6,626 nt of DNA from an uncultured Erysipelotrichaceae bacterium (GCA_902795725.1 CADBLY010000066.1:1-6626); one strand, 5' to 3'. Shown: positions 1-5,704, counted from the stretch's first letter. The notes: generated by a model not told the origin, from the letters alone. A program made the numbers and translations.

Positions 1-581
1 ATGGAATTCCTTCACAACTAGCTAGAGAAAATAAAAAGTTTGTTTATCAAGTAATTAAAGAAGGTGCTCGAGCTAGGGAATATGAAAATGCACTTAATTG
101 GTTAAAAGATGCTAATTTAATTTCTAAATGCTTTTTAGTGAATAAATGTTCTTTTCCCTTAAAAGCATATCAAGATTTATCAGCTTTTAAAATATATATG
201 AATGATGTAGGATTGCTTAGAAGAATGTCTAGTTTAGATAGTAGTATTATATTAGAAGGAAATACACTTTTAGAAGAATTTAAAGGTTCATTTACCGAAA
301 ATTATGTTGCTAATGCTTTAACTTACTTGTTCGATGAATCGCCTAATTATTACACTTTTGATCGAAATGAAATAGATTTCATTATTCAAAGAAAAAATAA
401 AATAATTCCTATTGAAGTCAAATCTAATAAAAGTACTCATCATAATAGTTTAACAAAGTATAATACTGATAATGATAATGAAATATCACTTAGGTTTTCT
501 TTAAATAATCTATCCAGAGATGGAAAAATTATAAATATACCACTTTATTATATTGAATATATAAATAATATAAATATATAA
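1..581 (+). CDS. ATP-binding protein, DUF4143 family, C-terminal part (5' partial)
   Basis: The reading frame is already open at the left edge (first complete codon at 3) and runs to TAA at 579-581, giving 192 visible residues. These look like the C-terminal half of the bacterial AAA-type ATPases that carry a DUF4143 domain. First comes a winged-helix-like stretch (IPSQLARENKKF, then AREYENALNWLKDANLI), then the signature PLKAYQDLSAFKIYMNDVGL, and finally a nuclease-fold-like end with EIDFIIQ followed by IPIEVKSNKS. That E/D-x(n)-E-x-K pattern resembles PD-(D/E)xK nucleases, but activity in this family is not established. The Walker A/B ATPase half would lie upstream, outside the window. An internal ATG at 138 is not a credible start because the homologous frame continues upstream of it. 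These proteins are common accessory genes, and their biological role is mostly unknown. Confidence 0.88.
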   Translation, partial: GIPSQLARENKKFVYQVIKEGARAREYENALNWLKDANLISKCFLVNKCSFPLKAYQDLSAFKIYMNDVGLLRRMSSLDSSIILEGNTLLEEFKGSFTENYVANALTYLFDESPNYYTFDRNEIDFIIQRKNKIIPIEVKSNKSTHHNSLTKYNTDNDNEISLRFSLNNLSRDGKIINIPLYYIEYINNINI

Positions 582-612
582 TATATTCCCATTATAAGTA
601 ATATATTTTTTT
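573..612 (+). terminator. weak AT-only hairpin after the DUF4143 gene
   Basis: Just at and after the stop codon, two copies of the self-complementary octamer AATATATT flank a loop of about 12 bases and are followed by a T run (about 605-612). It could act as a weak intrinsic terminator for the upstream gene. The stem has no G or C, so the evidence is modest in such AT-rich DNA. Confidence 0.3.
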
Positions 613-676
613 CTATATAGTCACTAAATAAATGATTTTATTGACTTTCTATTTACTTTAATAAGTGTAGTTGTTC

Positions 677-715
677 AAATAAAAATAGAATTAATGAGTT
701 CTCTCATCAATTCTA
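677..715 (-). terminator. intrinsic terminator of the XRE regulator gene
   Basis: Read on the minus strand, 715-703 pairs with 698-686 over 13 positions with a single G-U wobble, around a four-base loop (702-699). It is followed by TTTTTATTT at 685-677. On the plus strand the wobble becomes an A-C mismatch and no T run follows, so the hairpin works in the minus direction. It starts 12 bases past the stop codon of the minus-strand gene at 728. Confidence 0.8.
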
Positions 716-727
716 GAATAGTTAGTC

Positions 728-952
728 TTATGCTTCAGAAGAAGTAATATTAACACTATGATCAATATTTAGATTGATACCACGCGCAATCTTATCAAGC
801 ATATCGATAGTAGGTTTTCTTCTACAGTTCTCTAATTGATTAACATAAACTAAATTACTACCTATTTTTTCGGCAAATTTTTCTTGTGATAAATTGTAAA
901 ATTTTCTATAGTGTCTTAAAATAATAGAAAGTATTTCTTTCGAACTAATCAT
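728..952 (-). CDS. XRE-family helix-turn-helix transcriptional regulator
   Basis: A 74-residue protein made almost entirely of one Cro/CI-type DNA-binding domain. The helix-turn-helix centre reads LSQEKFAEKIGSNLVYVNQLE, followed by the usual RRKPTIDMLDKIARGINL tail, at about residues 20-63. There is no ligand-binding, peptidase or membrane domain, so it is probably a small dimeric repressor, like the stand-alone regulators of phages, toxin-antitoxin or restriction systems. Two ATG codons lie back to back (955-953 and 952-950). The ribosome site AGAGG (962-958) is 2 bases from the first but 5 from the second, so I chose the second. The gene has its own promoter (-10 at 979-974) and terminator. 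It is divergent from miaB; no obvious partner gene stands beside it. Its targets are unknown, with autoregulation a reasonable guess. Confidence 0.87.
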   Translation of the reverse strand: MISSKEILSIILRHYRKFYNLSQEKFAEKIGSNLVYVNQLENCRRKPTIDMLDKIARGINLNIDHSVNITSSEA

Positions 953-973
953 CATAACCTCTTTTCTAAAAGT

Positions 974-1003
974 ATTATAGATTAATTGCTAAAGAAATGT
1001 CTT
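974..1003 (-). promoter_or_regulatory. promoter of the XRE regulator
   Basis: On the minus strand there is a perfect -10 TATAAT (979-974), and AAGACA (1003-998; four of six to TTGACA) lies 18 bases upstream. Transcription would start near 967, giving a leader of about 15 bases that still contains the AGAGG ribosome site. The assignment fits the position but is not tested. Confidence 0.55.
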
Positions 1004-1020
1004 TTATACAGAAGTTCATA

Positions 1021-1040
1021 GTTAGTATGTATATACTAGC
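1021..1040. promoter_or_regulatory. inverted repeat, possible operator for the XRE regulator
   Basis: GTTAGTAT and ATACTAGC form an inverted repeat (seven of eight pairs) around a four-base centre GTAT. It sits between the divergent regulator and the probable start of miaB, about 18 bases upstream of the regulator's -35. It contains TATACT (1032-1037), a possible -10 for miaB. Size and symmetry fit a site for an XRE-family dimer. This is inference; no second copy was seen in the window. Confidence 0.35.
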
Positions 1041-1071
1041 TTTTTTGTGTGTTTTATGGTATTATCTATTG

Positions 1072-1079
1072 GGATGTGA
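1072..1079 (+). promoter_or_regulatory. ribosome binding site that fixes the miaB start
   Basis: GGATGTGA differs from the ideal GGAGGTGA at one base and ends 4 bases before ATG 1084. No Shine-Dalgarno-like sequence precedes the upstream in-frame ATG at 997. This is the main reason for choosing 1084 as the start of miaB. Confidence 0.6.
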
Positions 1080-1083
1080 TTTT

Positions 1084-2487
1084 ATGCAAACACCTAGTTT
1101 AATAGAAGCTAAGAAAAGGACAAAAAATAAAGTTAATATTAGAACTTATCTTAAGGATGATAAGTATGCACATATAGGATTAGGAAAGAAATACTATATT
1201 AAGACTTATGGTTGTCAGATGAATGTCCATGATAGTGAGAATATTAAAGCTTTGTTAGAAGAAATGAGTTTTTTAGAAACTGATGTTTTTGAAGATGCTG
1301 ATTTAATTTTACTTAATACGTGTGCGATAAGGGAGAATGCTCATAATAAGGTATTTGGTTTTTTAGGACGTGTTAAACACTTAAAATCTAGTAAACCTGT
1401 TATATGTGGTATATGTGGTTGTATGGCTCAAGAAGAGAGTGTAGTTTCGGAGATTAAAGACAAATATAAATGGGTTGATATTGTCTTTGGTACACACAAT
1501 ATTGATAAGTTACCAGAGATATTAAGTGATAGTCTTGAAAATAGTATGCAAAATATAAGTGTTTTAAGTATTGAAGGGGATATTGTTGAAGATATGCCTG
1601 TTAAAAGGGATTCTAAATATAAGGCTTGGGTTAATATAATGTATGGTTGTGATAAGTTCTGCACATACTGTATTGTTCCATATACAAGAGGTAAACAGCG
1701 TAGTAGAAAGCTAGAAGATATTGTAAAAGAAGTAGAATCATTAGTTAAGGATGGATATTTAGAAGTTACTTTACTAGGGCAAAATGTTAATGCTTATGGT
1801 AAAGATTTGGATGATGATTATACTATGAGTGATTTGTTAGAGAGTGTAGCGAAAACTGGTATAAAAAGAGTTAGGTTTGTTACTAGTCATCCATGGGACT
1901 TTGATGATAAAATGATTGATATAATAGCTAAATATGATAATATTATGCCTTATATTCATCTGCCTTTACAAAGTGGATCTAATCGAATTTTAAAACTGAT
2001 GGGTAGAAGATATACTAAGGAAGAATACCTTAATTTATTTAATAAGTTAAAAAATAAAATACCAAATTGTTCAATAACTACGGATATTATAGTTGGTTTT
2101 CCAACGGAAACAGATAGTGACTTTAATGAAACTTTAGATGTAGTTAATAAATGTCAGTATGATTCAGCATTTACATTTATTTTTTCACCTAGAATTGGTA
2201 CTCCAGCAGCTAAAATGGAAGATGATATAACTTTAGAAGAAAAGGAGCACCGTCTTTATAAATTAAATGAATTAGTTAATGAATATGCTAATATGAATAA
2301 TCAAAAATACTTAGGAAAAGTAGTGCCTGTATTAATTGAAGGAACTAGTGATAAGGAAGGTATGCTAATGGGTTATACTGATACCATGAAGTTAGTTAAT
2401 GTTAGGGCAGATAAGAAATATATAGGTAAAATTGTAGATGTTAGAATTACTGGTGTGAAGACATGGAGTTTAGATGGTGAAATCTAA
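1084..2487 (+). CDS. miaB: tRNA-2-methylthio-N6-dimethylallyladenosine synthase MiaB
   Basis: Radical SAM methylthiotransferase that converts i6A37 to ms2i6A37 in tRNAs reading UNN codons, acting in the cytoplasm with two iron-sulfur clusters. Starting at ATG 1084 the protein has 467 residues. The N-terminal UPF0004 domain holds the auxiliary-cluster cysteines C44 (YGCQMNVHDSE), C80 (NTCAIRENA) and C113 (CGCMAQ), with the usual spacings of 36 and 33. The radical SAM motif YGCDKFCTYCIVPYTRG gives C189, C193 and C196. A TRAM RNA-binding domain starts near residue 408 (KYLGKVVPVLIEG). The frame stays open to an earlier ATG at 997, which would add 29 mostly hydrophobic residues (IVSMYILAFLCVLWYYLL). 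MiaB is soluble, that ATG lacks a ribosome site, and the region overlaps the regulator's promoter, so I reject the extension. The last codons form the terminator. All key residues are present. Confidence 0.96.
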   Translation: MQTPSLIEAKKRTKNKVNIRTYLKDDKYAHIGLGKKYYIKTYGCQMNVHDSENIKALLEEMSFLETDVFEDADLILLNTCAIRENAHNKVFGFLGRVKHLKSSKPVICGICGCMAQEESVVSEIKDKYKWVDIVFGTHNIDKLPEILSDSLENSMQNISVLSIEGDIVEDMPVKRDSKYKAWVNIMYGCDKFCTYCIVPYTRGKQRSRKLEDIVKEVESLVKDGYLEVTLLGQNVNAYGKDLDDDYTMSDLLESVAKTGIKRVRFVTSHPWDFDDKMIDIIAKYDNIMPYIHLPLQSGSNRILKLMGRRYTKEEYLNLFNKLKNKIPNCSITTDIIVGFPTETDSDFNETLDVVNKCQYDSAFTFIFSPRIGTPAAKMEDDITLEEKEHRLYKLNELVNEYANMNNQKYLGKVVPVLIEGTSDKEGMLMGYTDTMKLVNVRADKKYIGKIVDVRITGVKTWSLDGEI

Positions 2488-2506
2488 ACTCTTTCTATTG
2501 ATTTTT
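2465..2506 (+). terminator. miaB terminator, overlapping the end of the coding sequence
   Basis: GAGTTTAGAT (2466-2475) pairs perfectly with ATCTAAACTC (2482-2491) around a six-base loop, and a further G-U pair is possible. TTTCTATTGATTTTTT follows. The ascending arm and loop are coding and the stop codon (2485-2487) lies in the descending arm. The T run is interrupted, so some read-through into the next gene is possible. Confidence 0.75.
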
Positions 2507-2554
2507 TGTATTTTTTATTTTATCATGTTAGTAGAATAGAAATAGGTGAGTGGA

Positions 2555-3985
2555 ATGAAGTGTAAATTATGTGGATATGAAATTGAATCAGGTAAAGATA
2601 TATGTGGTAATTGTGGTACTAAAGTAGATAGTAATGATTCATGGAATTTATTTGGTAATAATAACTTAGTGTTTGATGAAAAACCAGTTAATAATACTAA
2701 TACTAATACAAATACTATTATAGAAAATACAGTTAATTATAATGAACAAGTTAATAGTAAACCAGAAGAAGAAAATAATTCAAAAAAACCGAATAAGTTT
2801 GTTATTCTAAGTTTAGGGTTAATGGCTATGGTAATATCTTTAGTTGTTGGATTTATTGTTTATTTCCAAGTATTTACTGATACTAGAACTATTTATAATC
2901 ACGCGATAGATAAAATATTTGATGAGATTTTAAAACCAATTAATGACAAATCTACTAAGACTAGTGGAAGTATAAGTTTTAGTGCTAATATTGATAGTCC
3001 TACTAATTCAGAGATAATTAGTATTATTAATAAACTTAGTGTATCAATGGATTTTGATATTGATTATATAGAACAGTTAGTTAAAGCAAATGGTAAACTT
3101 ATTTATGATAATAATGATATTCAAGGAAGTTTTGTTGCTTATGATAATTATTTATATTTTTCATCTAATGAATTGTATGATAAATATATTCGATATCCAT
3201 TTAATTACAAAGACTTATTATCTAGTAATGGGAAATATGTTAATAATTGTAAAGATATAATAAAAGAATTAAAGAAGGCTATAACAGTATCTTTAAAAGA
3301 AGATTATTTTAAAACTTATGATGATAAGATAAATATAAATGGTAAGGAAGTAAAGGTAACAGTTAATGAATTAATAATAAATAATAGCAACTATAAACAA
3401 ATTAGGGAAGATTTTTATACTTATTTATATCATTCTAATAAATTTATTAAAGCTATAGCTAGTTTAACTAATAAGGAAGAAGAAAGTATAAAGGAAAGTA
3501 TTAATAGTAGTTTAGATAGTTTAGCTAAGGAAAACACTTTTTATAATATTAATTTAGTTATGGATGTTTATACAAAAGGGCTAATGGATTCTTTTGTTGG
3601 ATTAAATATTAAATATGATAATACTAATTTAAGTGTTTATAAAACGAGTAAAAATACATATAGTATAACTTTAAAATATGATGATCAAGTTATTAATACT
3701 AATATAACTATTAATAAGGTAAAAAATAAAACAATATATGTTATTGATTATGAAAATGGTAATAATAAAATAAAATTAAATATTGGTTTTGACATATATC
3801 ATCATAAAAGAATAAAGAAACCTGATCTTAGTAATTTTATTGATTATGACAAGCTAACTGAAACTGATTTAGAGAATATGCGAACTAAATTAGAAGGAAA
3901 TAGCCTAGTATCAAGTTTAAAAAGAGATTTACAATCTTTAGAAAACAGTAGTTATAAAAGTGAAGTAGGAATATTTAACAGATGA
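2555..3985 (+). CDS. zinc-ribbon, single-pass membrane protein with large outer domain
   Basis: A 476-residue protein of unknown function. At the N-terminus a zinc ribbon with two CxxC knuckles (CKLC at residues 3-6, CGNC at 17-20) probably binds zinc in the cytoplasm. A low-complexity Asn/Thr linker follows (NTNTNTNT near 47-54, then acidic and Lys residues). One strong transmembrane helix lies at about 82-105 (FVILSLGLMAMVISLVVGFI). The remaining roughly 370 residues, polar and rich in Asn, Lys, Ser and Tyr, should lie outside the membrane. The layout is common among Firmicutes zinc-ribbon membrane proteins; I do not recognise the outer domain. The upstream in-frame GTG (2546) overlaps AGGTGA (2544-2549), which is correctly placed for ATG 2555, so I chose the ATG. 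It lies 67 bases after miaB, separated by a terminator, and has its own terminator. Ends on TGA. Confidence 0.85.
   Translation: MKCKLCGYEIESGKDICGNCGTKVDSNDSWNLFGNNNLVFDEKPVNNTNTNTNTIIENTVNYNEQVNSKPEEENNSKKPNKFVILSLGLMAMVISLVVGFIVYFQVFTDTRTIYNHAIDKIFDEILKPINDKSTKTSGSISFSANIDSPTNSEIISIINKLSVSMDFDIDYIEQLVKANGKLIYDNNDIQGSFVAYDNYLYFSSNELYDKYIRYPFNYKDLLSSNGKYVNNCKDIIKELKKAITVSLKEDYFKTYDDKININGKEVKVTVNELIINNSNYKQIREDFYTYLYHSNKFIKAIASLTNKEEESIKESINSSLDSLAKENTFYNINLVMDVYTKGLMDSFVGLNIKYDNTNLSVYKTSKNTYSITLKYDDQVINTNITINKVKNKTIYVIDYENGNNKIKLNIGFDIYHHKRIKKPDLSNFIDYDKLTETDLENMRTKLEGNSLVSSLKRDLQSLENSSYKSEVGIFNR
2693..2716 (+). repeat. short in-frame hexamer repeat (Asn-Thr)4
   Basis: Four tandem copies of AATACT, one of them AATACA, encode Asn-Thr repeated four times in the linker between the zinc ribbon and the membrane helix. 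Copy number could vary between strains without breaking the frame. Confidence 0.7.
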
Positions 3986-4020
3986 GATAACAATGAGTTA
4001 TCTTTTTCTATTTGATTTTT
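3984..4020 (+). terminator. terminator of the zinc-ribbon protein gene
   Basis: AGATAAC (3985-3991) pairs with GTTATCT (3997-4003) around a five-base loop and is followed by TTTTT, then a second T-rich stretch to 4020. The first stem base is the last base of the TGA stop codon. Confidence 0.75.
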
Positions 4021-4145
4021 TAAATGTAGAAGCTGTAAATATATTTATATATTTTAAAGAGATGAATAATAATAGTAGAAGTGTTTATAAAGTCATCATT
4101 TTCTGATTGATACAATTTAATCTTTAACAAATATTATAAATTATT
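4021..4145. other. intergenic region without a recognisable gene
   Basis: Very AT-rich DNA between the zinc-ribbon gene's terminator and the next promoter. The only start with a plausible ribosome site is ATG 4062 (preceded by AAAGAG), which gives 14 residues before TGA and is not a convincing gene. No RNA gene or significant repeat was seen. Confidence 0.6.
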
Positions 4146-4177
4146 AGCACAAAGGTTATCTTTTTTTATGCTATAAT
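4146..4177 (+). promoter_or_regulatory. extended -10 promoter ahead of the accessory cluster
   Basis: TGCTATAAT (4169-4177) is a perfect extended -10 element, preceded by a run of seven T. No good -35 is visible; AGCACA at 4146-4151 is a weak candidate at a 20-base spacing. Transcription would start near 4184. The block resembles the promoter at the right edge of the window (6581-6589). Confidence 0.65.
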
Positions 4178-4300
4178 TGAATAGAAATGCAGTAATTCTT
4201 ATGGATAATAAAACTAATATAATTAGTTGATGTTGATTTAGTAACTACTTATGCGAAATTCCTAAAAAAGATAGGTGATGGAAGTAAATATAAAAAATAT

Positions 4301-4576
4301 TTGTTAGTATGTTATAAAGAAGAAAATATTTTTAAGTATGAGAATATACCTAATGAAAGTTATTTAGATAGATTTACTAATATAATTAAAATATATAAAG
4401 TAGAAGAAATAATTTCAACATGTGTTGGTTTTGATAGTATATATAAAAGGTTAAAATATTTTCATGTAGATGATTTATGTTTTATAAAATTTTTGATAGA
4501 TGGTGGATATCATGAAATGTTTGAATCAAGTGATGATTATAAAAAAATAGAGAAGTATTTTACTTCCTTATATTAA
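4301..4576 (+). CDS. hypothetical protein, 5' end unclear or frameshifted
   Basis: I do not recognise this protein. The frame is open from 4223 (after TAA at 4220-4222) to TAA at 4574-4576, but it contains no ATG or GTG start. The only permitted start is TTG 4301 (91 residues), with no ribosome site at the right distance; AGGTGATGG (4273-4281) is about 20 bases away. The translated sequence upstream of 4301 looks protein-like (VDVDLVTTYAKFLKKIGDG). An ATG at 4201 in the neighbouring frame gives MDNKTNII and would join this frame if one base near 4225 were removed. The simplest reading is a gene with a single-base insertion near its start, so a probable pseudogene. The product would be a small, soluble, charged protein rich in Lys, Asp and Tyr (VGFDSIYKRLKYF, LIDGGYHEMFESSDD). 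It follows the 4169-4177 promoter and is in the same frame as the next reading frame, 6 bases on. Confidence 0.45.
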   Translation: MLVCYKEENIFKYENIPNESYLDRFTNIIKIYKVEEIISTCVGFDSIYKRLKYFHVDDLCFIKFLIDGGYHEMFESSDDYKKIEKYFTSLY

Positions 4577-4582
4577 GGATAA

Positions 4583-4867
4583 TATTTTAAGGGGATAATT
4601 AAAAGGAACAATAATTTAAATAAATTAGTAAGGGATAATATACCAAATAAAATTGAAAGTAATGGTGAAGTTGCAATTACGATAATTCTAAGAGTTGATG
4701 AGTATAGAACTGAATTATATAAAAAACTTTTGGAGGAATCACACGAAGTGATAAATTCTCAAACATCTGAAGATACATTAGAGAAACTTGCAGATGGATT
4801 TGAGATTATAAAATCAATTGCTGAGTTAGAAGATAAAGAACAAAAGAAATTAGAAGTAATGAATTAA
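4583..4867 (+). pseudogene. MazG / phosphoribosyl-ATP pyrophosphohydrolase-like protein, no start codon
   Basis: The frame translates to a recognisable all-alpha NTP pyrophosphohydrolase relative. It has the family opening NKLVRDNIP at 4619-4645, then YKKLLEESHEV with the EExxE metal-binding motif, then LEKLADGFEII supplying the second acidic ExxD-like pair. Intact homologues are small proteins that hydrolyse nucleoside triphosphates and usually end in a basic KRGGF-like tail. Here the frame stops about 20 residues after the LAD motif (KEQKKLEVMN) without that tail. Between the preceding in-frame TAA (4580-4582) and the conserved NKLVRD there is no ATG, GTG or TTG. TTA 4616 stands about 8 bases after AAAAGGA and may be the decayed start; ATA 4595 or ATT 4598 are possible rare starts after AAGGGG. 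I therefore call it a probable pseudogene, though translation from a non-standard codon is possible. The family assignment is more certain than the functional status. Confidence 0.7.
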
Positions 4868-4898
4868 TTAATAAAAATAATTCTAGAGGTGAATAAAA

Positions 4899-5348
4899 AT
4901 GATTGAAGAAATAATAGAAAAAAATTTAAAAAGAATAGAAAATGATTTACCAGAAATAAATGATATTCAAAATATAGATTTTATTGACTTATTTCCTGTT
5001 ACTGAAGAACATAGAAAATTATTGGATAAAGAAGCAATAAAAGTTGGTAAAATTATAAAAGAGACTGAAAGAGGAAATGTTTATTTATTAAATACTCCGC
5101 TAAAAACAAAATATGGTAAATTAAGCTTATTTAAAGTTAGGTTTTATGATGAAACAAGACTGAATTGGGAAGCGGCGGCAGATTTTGTTGTTAAAGATAG
5201 AAAAATTTTGGAAGATAAAGTTGGAAAAGATCGTAGATATAAATTTATTGTAAGACCAGATTGGGATGCAATAGAATTTAGAACAAAAGATACCCTAATA
5301 TACTTTTTAAATCCATTGGCATCAGAGGTATATTTAAATAAAAAGTAA
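4899..5348 (+). CDS. hypothetical protein, 149 residues, intact
   Basis: I do not recognise the family. The start at ATG 4899 is well supported by AGAGGTG (4885-4891), 7 bases upstream. The protein is soluble, with no signal peptide or membrane segment. An acidic and Lys-rich N-terminal helix (MIEEIIEKNLKRIENDLPEI) is followed by LFPVTEEHRKLLDKEA. A mixed, probably beta-rich part comes next (GNVYLLNTPLKTKYGKLSLF, then RLNWEAAADFVVKD and FIVRPDWDAIEF), then a hydrophobic end (TLIYFLNPLASEVYL). It begins 31 bases after the MazG-like frame, so the two may have been co-transcribed. It is the best-preserved gene of the cluster, with regular low-GC codon use. A phage, toxin or immunity origin would be speculation. 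Confidence 0.75.
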   Translation: MIEEIIEKNLKRIENDLPEINDIQNIDFIDLFPVTEEHRKLLDKEAIKVGKIIKETERGNVYLLNTPLKTKYGKLSLFKVRFYDETRLNWEAAADFVVKDRKILEDKVGKDRRYKFIVRPDWDAIEFRTKDTLIYFLNPLASEVYLNKK

Positions 5349-5363
5349 AGAGTTGAAAAAAAT

Positions 5364-5480
5364 ATGAAAAAAACTGAAAATAATGAAAAAAGTTTTCCAT
5401 CTGTCGGAATTAACTGGTTGATTACAATTAATTTAAACCACTTTAGAAAGCATTGTAAAATAAGGAAAAACTCAAAATAA
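5364..5480 (+). CDS. possible small protein, 38 residues
   Basis: ATG 5364 opens a 38-codon frame to TAA 5478-5480, 15 bases after and in the same frame as the preceding gene. AAAGAG (5347-5352) is a weak ribosome site about 11 bases upstream. The product would be basic, with a short hydrophobic middle (FPSVGINWLITINLN) and a Lys/Arg-rich end. I recognise no family. It may be a real small gene, a remnant, or chance. Confidence 0.25.
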   Translation: MKKTENNEKSFPSVGINWLITINLNHFRKHCKIRKNSK

Positions 5481-5484
5481 CATC

Positions 5485-5515
5485 TTGCATATTTTATATA
5501 AAAATATGTTAAAAT
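5485..5515 (+). promoter_or_regulatory. promoter upstream of the structured leader
   Basis: TTGCAT (5485-5490) and the extended -10 TGTTAAAAT (5507-5515) are separated by 19 bases. This is longer than ideal, but the TGn element compensates. The predicted start near 5522 would give a leader of about 180 bases ahead of the gene at 5705. Confidence 0.5.
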
Positions 5516-5536
5516 ATACAAAAATTAGAAAAAAAT

Positions 5537-5698
5537 GACTATTTTTAATGAAAAATAGTATGGGAATTAATAAGGTGGTTACAGAAGTTAAACCCCCTAG
5601 AAAAGAAGAGTTATAGTGAGAACTATTTGATTAATTACTGTGGCTTAATTGTAATTATAATCATTTTATTATATAATAAACAATCAGTTAGGGAGGTT
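5537..5698 (+). promoter_or_regulatory. structured 5' leader, candidate regulatory RNA
   Basis: Four hairpins can be drawn. First, ACTATTTTT (5538-5546) with AAAAATAGT (5551-5559), nine perfect pairs. Second, AGGTGGTT (5573-5580) with AACCCCCT (5591-5598), seven of eight pairs. Third, ATAGT/ACTAT (5613-5626) with a GAGA tetraloop. Fourth, GATTAATTAC (5629-5638) with 5651-5662, ten pairs with a two-base bulge. The same AACCCCCT strand can instead pair with AGGG-A-GGTT (5690-5698), eight pairs with one bulged A, covering the Shine-Dalgarno site of the gene at 5705. The two pairings exclude each other, as in a riboswitch or translational attenuator. I do not recognise a known riboswitch class. 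The promoter at 5649-5677 would make a transcript without the switch strand. Confidence 0.4.
5649..5677 (+). promoter_or_regulatory. proximal promoter of the gene at 5705
   Basis: TTGTAA (5649-5654) and TATAAT (5672-5677) are 17 bases apart, an orthodox sigma-A layout, with a start predicted near 5684. The -10 lies in a perfect 16-base AT-only palindrome (5665-5680), which may be chance in this composition. Confidence 0.5.
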
Positions 5699-5704
5699 TT
5701 GTAA

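Noticed and set aside
641..669. TTGACT as a -35 of a plus-strand promoter
   Set aside because: There is no acceptable -10 at 16-18 bases, and no plus-strand gene starts soon after it.
1428..1664. 78-codon minus-strand open frame inside miaB
   Set aside because: It is antisense to the strongly conserved radical SAM region of miaB and resembles no protein; a shadow frame.
4062..4106. 14-residue open frame after AAAGAG
   Set aside because: It is too short, with no promoter or recognisable product, in AT-rich intergenic DNA.
5144..5521. 125-codon minus-strand open frame rich in Phe, Leu and Tyr
   Set aside because: It overlaps the well-supported plus-strand gene 4899-5348. Its hydrophobic look is what antisense of Lys/Asn-rich AT-rich coding DNA gives. 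No ribosome site or promoter was seen for it.
5571..5612. preQ1-I riboswitch (GGTT...ACCC hairpin followed by an A-rich tail)
   Set aside because: The overall outline is similar, but the loop lacks the conserved C after GGTT and the tail does not match the AAAAAACTAA-type element. The loop is also too long.
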